NCBI GenBank assembly: GCA_027491555.1
Contig: JAOZGN010000019.1
Location: 1 to 64,000 of the forward strand
Source: Thermoproteota archaeon
GTDB lineage: Archaea; Thermoproteota; Korarchaeia; Korarchaeales; Korarchaeaceae
DNA: 64,000 nt
Direction of reading: 5' to 3'
Below are positions 59,495-64,000 of the stretch, one piece after another. Each line of letters begins with the position of its first letter. Within the stretch, counting starts at the first letter, position 1. The notes beneath the pieces were generated by a model, which saw nothing but the letters and a program-made list of their open reading frames with translations, made no database searches and had not been told where the DNA came from. Both the position numbers and the translations under genes were made by a program.

Positions 59495-61372
59495 CTGATC
59501 GCGATCGTCCTTCTGGTCCTGCTCGCTCTGTCCCTATCCTCCACGGTCGCGCCTGCTGTCCTTCAGACTGATGGATGCTCCCGTCCAAGCTACCGGATGA
59601 GGGTGGAGATCTCCCCATCTCTAGACACCGTGTCGGGGTGGGAAGAGGTCGCGTGGCAGAACTGCGGCGGCGAGGCCGTGAGCGAGATCCACATGAGGTT
59701 GTATCCCAATGCCTTCTCGTCCAGCGGCGGGCGCATCGAGGTGCAATCGGTATCTTCCCCAGGGAGGAGTGCGACCAGCAGCGTCGGGGGACCGGACAAC
59801 ACAGTCCTCGAGGTCTCCCTCGATCCCCCCGTGGCTCCCGGGGAGCGGGTGACGATCGAGATCGAATTCATCGTTCACGTCCCAGAGGTGAATGACAGGT
59901 TCGGCCGCAGCGGAGGGGTGCTCGCCCTAGGGAACTGGTTCCCAATACTCTCCGTGCTAAGGGACGGGTCCTGGGTCGATCACCCCTACTTTCACGATGG
60001 AGAGTGCTTCTTCAGCGAGTCCTCTGACTTCCTCGTTGAGCTCGTAGTTCCAGAGGACCTCGTGGTCGCGGCCACGGGTGAGCTGACCTCGGAGAGTCAG
60101 CTGGGAGATGGGAGAGTCGTTCAGACGTGGGTAGCTCGGGGGGTGAGGGACTTCGCGGTGGTCGCGAGTCCCCGCTTCGAGGTCTCGCGGGAGAGAGTTG
60201 GGGGAGTGACCGTATACTCCTACTACCTCCCCGAGCACGCTGAGGGCGGAGAGAGAGTGCTTGAGTACGCGGTCAACGCGATACGCGTTTTCAGCAATCA
60301 CTTCACGCCTTACTCCTTCACGGCCTTCCGGGTGGCGGAGGTGCACGGCTGGTTTGGGGGGATGGAGTACCCTCAGCTCATCATGGTGTCCAGCTCGTTC
60401 TACGAGGGAGACGAGCGGACGCTCGAGATGATCGTGGCGCACGAGACAGCGCATCAGTGGTGGTACTCCATCGTGGGCAACGATCAGTGGGAGGAGCCGT
60501 GGCTCGACGAGTCTCTAGCGGAATACTCGCAGATCCTCTACTTTGAGTGGGTCTACGATCCGGAAAATGCAGAGATGGCATTCTGGGACTTCGTCGGGAA
60601 CCCCTACAGGTTCTACCTCGACTCGGGCGAGCCGGCCTTGCCGGTCGCGGTCAGCGTCGGGGAGGTCGCCGACGACCCCGGGAGGTACAGGGCGGCGGTG
60701 TACCTGAGGGGCGCCTGGGCGCTGAGGATGCTGCGCGAGATCTTAGGGGATGAGGCCTTCTTCCGGGCGCTGAGGATGTACGCGGAAGAGAACGCTTTCG
60801 GCGTGGCCACCGGCGAAGACCTCGTATCGGCGTTCGAGGAATCGTGGGGTGGAGACCTCGACTGGTTCTTCGAGGAGTGGGTGTACGAAGGGTGCGTCCC
60901 GTCCTATCGGGTGGCCGACGTCGGGTGGGGAGCCGAGGGGGCCTGGATGGAAGTGTACCAGGCCCTCGAGGGCTGCAATGGCGGCGCCCCGAAGTCGATG
61001 CCCGTTGAGTTCAAGGTGGACCCCTGCGGACGGGTAGTGTCCTGGATCAACTCTACCTGGGTGAACGTAAGCCTCCCGGAGGGCTGCGAGCCTAAGGTCG
61101 TACTACCTGACCCGGACGACGGAATCCCGGGGGCGGACGTCGGGTGGTCGGCTCGGAACGATGGTCTCCCTCTGACGTCCGGAAGCGGTTCGTCTAGCGA
61201 GAACCCAGCCAGAGGGAGGATGTCACCCCCAGTCGCCCTGGCCCTAATCCTCGTGGGGGCGGCGCTGACCCTGGCCCTCGTGATCTGGCTGGGCAGGGTC
61301 GGGTCGAAGGCCGCATCGGCGGGCGTGGTCGCATCACGGGGAGAAGTAGATGGTGCGGCCGCCGGGATTTGA
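59495..61372 (+). CDS. Exported M1-family zinc aminopeptidase, membrane anchored
   Basis: The protein has a signal peptide (IAIVLLVLLALSLSS), an N-terminal beta domain, a GGMEYPQ substrate loop, the gluzincin motif HETAH with Glu 18 residues later in DESLAEYSQ (about 316-339) and a C-terminal transmembrane helix (about 588-608). It should trim peptides outside the cell. No ATG, GTG or TTG lies between tRNA-Leu and the signal peptide. Translation must start at CTG 59495, or at GTG 59393/59402 with read-through of the tRNA, or lose the signal at a later ATG. Its last 22 bp overlap tRNA-Gly. Confidence 0.85.
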   Translation: MIAIVLLVLLALSLSSTVAPAVLQTDGCSRPSYRMRVEISPSLDTVSGWEEVAWQNCGGEAVSEIHMRLYPNAFSSSGGRIEVQSVSSPGRSATSSVGGPDNTVLEVSLDPPVAPGERVTIEIEFIVHVPEVNDRFGRSGGVLALGNWFPILSVLRDGSWVDHPYFHDGECFFSESSDFLVELVVPEDLVVAATGELTSESQLGDGRVVQTWVARGVRDFAVVASPRFEVSRERVGGVTVYSYYLPEHAEGGERVLEYAVNAIRVFSNHFTPYSFTAFRVAEVHGWFGGMEYPQLIMVSSSFYEGDERTLEMIVAHETAHQWWYSIVGNDQWEEPWLDESLAEYSQILYFEWVYDPENAEMAFWDFVGNPYRFYLDSGEPALPVAVSVGEVADDPGRYRAAVYLRGAWALRMLREILGDEAFFRALRMYAEENAFGVATGEDLVSAFEESWGGDLDWFFEEWVYEGCVPSYRVADVGWGAEGAWMEVYQALEGCNGGAPKSMPVEFKVDPCGRVVSWINSTWVNVSLPEGCEPKVVLPDPDDGIPGADVGWSARNDGLPLTSGSGSSSENPARGRMSPPVALALILVGAALTLALVIWLGRVGSKAASAGVVASRGEVDGAAAGI

Positions 61373-61448
61373 ACCCGGGTCTGGAGCGCTCCGCGCCCCG
61401 AGGGGGCTTGGCAGGCTCCCATCCTAGACCAGGCTAGACTACGGCCGC
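61351..61448 (-). tRNA. tRNA-Gly (anticodon GCC) with 20-nt intron
   Basis: On the minus strand the exons are 61448-61409 and 61388-61351, with an intron at 61408-61389 between positions 37 and 38. The acceptor stem GCGGCCG/CGGCCGC, anticodon stem GGAGC/GCTCC, loop CTGCCA-C and T arm with GGTTCAAATCC are clear, and CCA is encoded. The splice region makes a textbook bulge-helix-bulge: central helix CTGC/GCGG, bulges CAA and AGC, and an intron hairpin GCCCC/GGGGC. The stop codon of the M1 peptidase lies in the T loop on the other strand. Confidence 0.93.
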
Positions 61449-61473
61449 CCGTTCCCTCACCGTCCCCGTGATC

Positions 61474-61483
61474 GATATAAAAG
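61474..61483. promoter_or_regulatory. TATA box shared by tRNA-Gly and Nep1
   Basis: GATATAAAAG reads CTTTTATATC on the minus strand. The midpoint is 30 nt from the tRNA-Gly 5' end and 28 nt from GTG 61506, so one element can drive both a tRNA and a leaderless mRNA. Confidence 0.6.
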
Positions 61484-61505
61484 CTTGTCGAGGGTCTTGG
61501 GGGCG

Positions 61506-62183
61506 GTGCTGACCGTACTGCTGGCGGAGGCCTCCCTTGAGCTCATCCCAAAGAGGCTGCAGGGGAACAGGAGGGTCCTCAAGGCGGCCGCCCGGAGGGA
61601 GAAGGATCCCGGCGAGATGCTCCTGGACTCGTCCTACCTGGGGCCGGATCTCGTGAGAAGGATAGACCCCACTGGGAAGAGGGGGAGGCCGGACGTGGTC
61701 CACAGGTCCCTGCTCGCGCTCACGGACTCCCCTCCCTGGAGCGAGGGGTGGCTCCGCGTCTACCTCCACACGGTCGAGGGCAGGATGTTCGAGCTTGAGC
61801 CGGGACTGAGGCCCCCCAGGAGCTACAATCGCTTCGTGGGCCTGATGGAGGCGCTCCTGCGAGAGGGGAGGGTCGGCCCCCCGGGCAGGCACCTCATAAG
61901 AGAGACGGATCACTCCCCCACCGAGCTGATAGGTGAGCTAAACCCGGATCTGGTGCTCGGGCTGACGCCGAGAGGAGGTCTCGCCAACCCCCTCGAGATC
62001 CTAGACCCCGAACTCGACCAGCTGGTGGTCATAGGCTGCTTCCCCGCGGGTGAGTTCTCGAGAGAGATCAGAGAGCTCTTCGACACGGAGGTGAGTCTGT
62101 ACGAGGGCGTCCTCTCCGCCTCGACCGTGGCCGCAGCTGTCGCGTGGGCCTACTACGTCGTGAGGAGGTGGGGCTGTCGGTGA
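61506..62183 (+). CDS. nep1: Nep1/Emg1 rRNA pseudouridine N1-methyltransferase
   Basis: The 225-residue SPOUT-fold protein has VLLAEASLELIPKRL at the N-terminus, KRGRPDVVHRSLLALTDSP (about 56-74), RPPRSYNRFVGLMEALL and GCFPAGEFS (about 177-185). It methylates N1 of the hypermodified pseudouridine of small-subunit rRNA and assists 30S assembly. GTG 61506 matches the family start and the TATA position; TTG 61485 is too close to the TATA box. Its TGA overlaps the Rnp4 GTG. Confidence 0.93.
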   Translation: MLTVLLAEASLELIPKRLQGNRRVLKAAARREKDPGEMLLDSSYLGPDLVRRIDPTGKRGRPDVVHRSLLALTDSPPWSEGWLRVYLHTVEGRMFELEPGLRPPRSYNRFVGLMEALLREGRVGPPGRHLIRETDHSPTELIGELNPDLVLGLTPRGGLANPLEILDPELDQLVVIGCFPAGEFSREIRELFDTEVSLYEGVLSASTVAAAVAWAYYVVRRWGCR

Positions 62184-62554
62184 GGAGGGCCGTCAGGCGC
62201 AGCAGGCAGAGAGAGAGGAGGATAGCAAGGGAGCGGATAGTCTGGCTCCTCACCCTCGCCGATGCGGTGGCGCCGGAGAGGCCCGACCTCGCCAAGAGGT
62301 ACGGCGAGCTGGCCAGGAGAATATCGCTGAGGGCCAGGGTAAGGATCCCACGGCGGTGGAGGTGGAGGTACTGCAGAGAGTGCAAGTCTTACCTCGTTCC
62401 GGGAGTGAACGCGGTGGTCAGGACTAGGCCGAAGAGGATGCCGCACCTAGTGATCCACTGCTTGGAGTGCGGGGCGGTCACCAGGAGGCCCTATCTGAGG
62501 GAGAAGAGGCTGAAGCTAAGGTTTAAAATGCCCGCCGAGGGCGGGCCTGAGTGA
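62180..62554 (+). CDS. rnp4: RNase P protein component 4 (Rpp21/Rpr2)
   Basis: The 124-residue basic protein has helices followed by the zinc ribbon [13 protein letters not shown] and [13 protein letters not shown] (Cys pairs about 71-74 and 97-100). It stabilises the RNase P RNA core with Rnp1. GTG 62180 overlaps the Nep1 stop and follows GGAGGTGGGG; longer in-frame GTGs exist at 62144 and 62168. Confidence 0.92.
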   Translation: MRRAVRRSRQRERRIARERIVWLLTLADAVAPERPDLAKRYGELARRISLRARVRIPRRWRWRYCRECKSYLVPGVNAVVRTRPKRMPHLVIHCLECGAVTRRPYLREKRLKLRFKMPAEGGPE

Positions 62555-62585
62555 GGTAAGCCGCCAGCCGGAAAAGGTGATCGGC

Positions 62586-63038
62586 TTGCCGACAGCACGG
62601 GACGTGAGGGCAGACTTGCTGATAGATCGGGTCGCCGAGGAGCTCAAGAAGCTTGAGGAGATCAAGCCGCCCGAGTGGGCGTCCCTGGTGAAGACCGGGT
62701 CCCACAAGCAGAGGCCGCCGCAGCAGGAGGACTGGTGGTACATAAGGGCCGCGTCGGTGCTGAGGACTGTCTACCTGCACGGGCCGGTGGGCGTCGAGAG
62801 GCTCAGGACCAAGTACGGCGGCAGGAAGGACAGGGGCGTCAGACCGGAGCACTTCAGGAAGGCCAGCGGACACATTATCCGGCTGATTCTCCAGCAGCTG
62901 GAGGAGGCAGGGCTCGTGGAGAAGGTGCCCGGGAGGGGCAGGAAGATCACCAGGAAGGGCGCATCTCTGCTCGACAGGAAGGCGGCTGAGATCCTTAAGG
63001 AGCAGGGGCTCGTGCCCGGGAGGGTTGTGGCCCCGTGA
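62586..63038 (+). CDS. rps19e: Ribosomal protein S19e
   Basis: The 150-residue protein has [37 protein letters not shown] (in parts), [15 protein letters not shown] and [18 protein letters not shown], the S19e winged-helix signature. TTG 62586 is preferred since GGTGATC lies just upstream and the product matches the family N-terminus; GTG 62577 adds three residues. Confidence 0.96.
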   Translation: MPTARDVRADLLIDRVAEELKKLEEIKPPEWASLVKTGSHKQRPPQQEDWWYIRAASVLRTVYLHGPVGVERLRTKYGGRKDRGVRPEHFRKASGHIIRLILQQLEEAGLVEKVPGRGRKITRKGASLLDRKAAEILKEQGLVPGRVVAP

Positions 63039-63373
63039 GCGCCGAGGATGAGGAGCTGAGGAGAATTCAAGAGCAGCTGCAGGCTGAGATGCTGGCCAGA
63101 CAGAGGCAGCAGCAGGAGGAGGAAGAGAGGAGGCGCCTGGAGAAACAGAGGATAGACGCCCTGGTCAGGCAGCTCCTCGACAACGAGGCGTGGGCCAGGC
63201 TCAAGCGGCTCGAGATGGTGAAGCCCGAGCTGGCGGACGAGGTGAAGATCTACCTCGTCCAGCTTTACACGTCCGGCAGGCTGACCAGGAGGCTTAGCGA
63301 CGCTGAGCTCAAGGCACTCCTGGCGAGGATCGCCGAGAGGTCGAGCTCAGATTTCAGGATCAGGATAATGTGA
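63035..63373 (+). CDS. PDCD5/TFAR19 family DNA-binding protein
   Basis: The 112-residue protein has a charged Gln/Glu/Arg coiled N-terminus (about 1-45) and the compact helical core with [29 protein letters not shown] (in parts) and the C-terminal KALLARI, matching archaeal PDCD5. Its exact role is unclear; it sits next to ribosomal genes in many archaea. The GTG overlaps the S19e TGA. Confidence 0.94.
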   Translation: MSAEDEELRRIQEQLQAEMLARQRQQQEEEERRRLEKQRIDALVRQLLDNEAWARLKRLEMVKPELADEVKIYLVQLYTSGRLTRRLSDAELKALLARIAERSSSDFRIRIM

Positions 63374-63405
63374 TTTTGTGAGATGCCCTGTGGAGGTGAT
63401 GTGGA

Positions 63406-63558
63406 ATGGCGAGGTACCGTCCTCTTGCGTCGAAGCTCAGGTACGCCAGCGCCATGAAGTCCAACCGGAGGATTCCGATTTGGGTGTACATCCGGACCAT
63501 GAGGGGCGTCAGGCCCCGGCCGCTCAGGAGTTGGAGGAGGAGTAGGCTCCAGCTGTGA
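63406..63558 (+). CDS. rpl39e: Ribosomal protein L39e
   Basis: This 50-residue, very basic protein starts MARYRPLASKLRYASAMKSN and continues RRIPIWVYIRT, the L39e pattern; it lines the exit tunnel. The ATG follows GGAGGTGATGTGGA. L31e and aIF6 follow, the conserved L39e-L31e-aIF6 order. Confidence 0.95.
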   Translation: MARYRPLASKLRYASAMKSNRRIPIWVYIRTMRGVRPRPLRSWRRSRLQL

Positions 63559-63575
63559 ACGAGGAGGTGGCTTGA

Positions 63576-63875
63576 ATGGAGGAATTCAGGGACACCCTCT
63601 CGAAGGATTCCGACGAGGGTTACCTCACGCTCAGGCTGGGGAGGATAATCAGGGAGAAGTATCCCCCCAAGAAGAGGGCGGCCAGGACTGTCAAGGTCAT
63701 AGCGCAGGAGGTCCGCAGGAGGCTCAGGCTCGACGACAAGTTCGAGGTGAAGGTGGATCCCGAGCTCAATGAGATGATCTGGAGCCGGGGGGCGGAGAAC
63801 CCTCCCAGGTTCATCAGAGTCTACGTGAAGGTTGACCGCGAGGAGAAGGTGGCCACGGTCGCCCCTGCGAGGTGA
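63576..63875 (+). CDS. rpl31e: Ribosomal protein L31e
   Basis: The 99-residue protein has EGYLTLRLGRIIREKYPPKKRAART (in parts), VKVIAQEVRRRLRLDDKFEV and NEMIWSRGAENPPRFIRV, typical of L31e at the rim of the exit tunnel. ATG 63576 has AGGAGGTGG upstream. Confidence 0.96.
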   Translation: MEEFRDTLSKDSDEGYLTLRLGRIIREKYPPKKRAARTVKVIAQEVRRRLRLDDKFEVKVDPELNEMIWSRGAENPPRFIRVYVKVDREEKVATVAPAR

Positions 63876-63883
63876 GGGGCGAC

Positions 63884-64000
63884 TTGCCCATTGAGAGGGC
63901 CAAGCTGGAAGGGAGCCCCGGCCTGGGAATATTCGCCAGGGTCGTCGGGAGGGCCGCCTTCGTCCCCACCGGAACCACCAAGAGGTTCAGGTCCCAGCTT
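63884..64000 (+). CDS. Translation initiation factor aIF6, 5' part only
   Basis: TTG 63884, preceded by GGTGAGGGG, opens a frame of 39 codons to the window edge. The sequence IERAKLEGSPGLGIFARVVG followed by AAFVPTGT matches the start of the pentein-fold factor aIF6, which prevents 30S joining to immature 50S. The position after L31e supports this. Most of the gene lies outside the window. Confidence 0.85.
   Translation, partial: MPIERAKLEGSPGLGIFARVVGRAAFVPTGTTKRFRSQL

Noticed and set aside
1..64000. CRISPR arrays, insertion sequences, integrases, attachment sites
   Set aside because: No spaced direct repeats of CRISPR size, transposase motifs or terminal inverted repeats were seen. The tRNA genes are intact with no duplicated 3' ends nearby.

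Overview
This 64 kb window is a dense stretch of an archaeal chromosome made almost entirely of core information-processing genes. The gene content points to the TACK group outside Crenarchaeota. There is a PolD large subunit (absent from Crenarchaeota), together with S30e and an Elf1-like factor (absent from most Euryarchaeota), and the largest RNA polymerase subunit is one unsplit gene. Korarchaeota, Aigarchaeota or a relative fit; I cannot choose from sequence alone. AGG-rich arginine codons, the CxC thermostabilising motif of the MTA phosphorylase and a thermosome suggest a thermophile. I see no insertion sequences, prophage or CRISPR. No stretch over 300 bases lacks a gene; the longest gap is 2105-2385, which holds promoters only.

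Layout. 1-2104 (-): 5' part of an S-layer glycoprotein gene that runs off the left edge, then tRNA-Thr. 2532-11341 (-): one long run from the PolD large subunit through a small OB-fold protein, PCNA, PriL, PriS and GINS into L44e, S27e, aIF2-alpha and a short Nop10, so replisome and translation genes are co-directional with overlaps. 11449-22366: Elf1, an orphan 2-oxoacid oxidoreductase gamma subunit, then the RNA polymerase operon (RpoH, RpoB, unsplit RpoA, L30e, NusA, S12, S7) and an Sm-like protein. 22379-30525: a membrane-anchored surface protein, a DUF460 nuclease-like protein, S30e-Nop5-fibrillarin, THEP1, Trm1, a 58-residue Cys-cluster protein, Gar1 and S8e. 30589-33717: two paralogous membrane-anchored proteins and a polytopic polymerase-like protein. 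33748-40930: thermosome, MTAP-PGK-GAPDH, a small membrane protein, EF-1alpha and S10. 41027-44577 (-): L3-L4-L23-L2-S19 and tRNA-Ser. 44666-50979: archease, an EMC6-like protein with an added ectodomain, RqcH/NFACT, three tandem CBS-domain genes (ten CBS units) and the UbiA-family lipid enzyme. 51032-57367: Gfo/Idh oxidoreductase, tRNA splicing endonuclease, Hjc, methionine aminopeptidase, Sua5/TsaC, Kae1, CMP kinase and DeoC. 57421-61448: MoxR ATPase and VWA protein, then an exported M1 peptidase wedged between tRNA-Leu and an intron-containing tRNA-Gly. 61506-64000: Nep1, Rnp4, S19e, PDCD5, L39e, L31e and the start of aIF6.

The RNA-modification and splicing genes form a coherent set with the RNA genes: EndA with the BHB intron in tRNA-Gly, Trm1, archease, H/ACA proteins Gar1 and Nop10, C/D proteins Nop5 and fibrillarin, and Sua5/Kae1 for t6A. 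Many divergent gene pairs share one near-palindromic TATA box placed 24-35 nt from both start codons, which implies widespread leaderless, bidirectional transcription. Four short genes were found by reading: Nop10, S30e, L39e and the 58-residue Cys protein.
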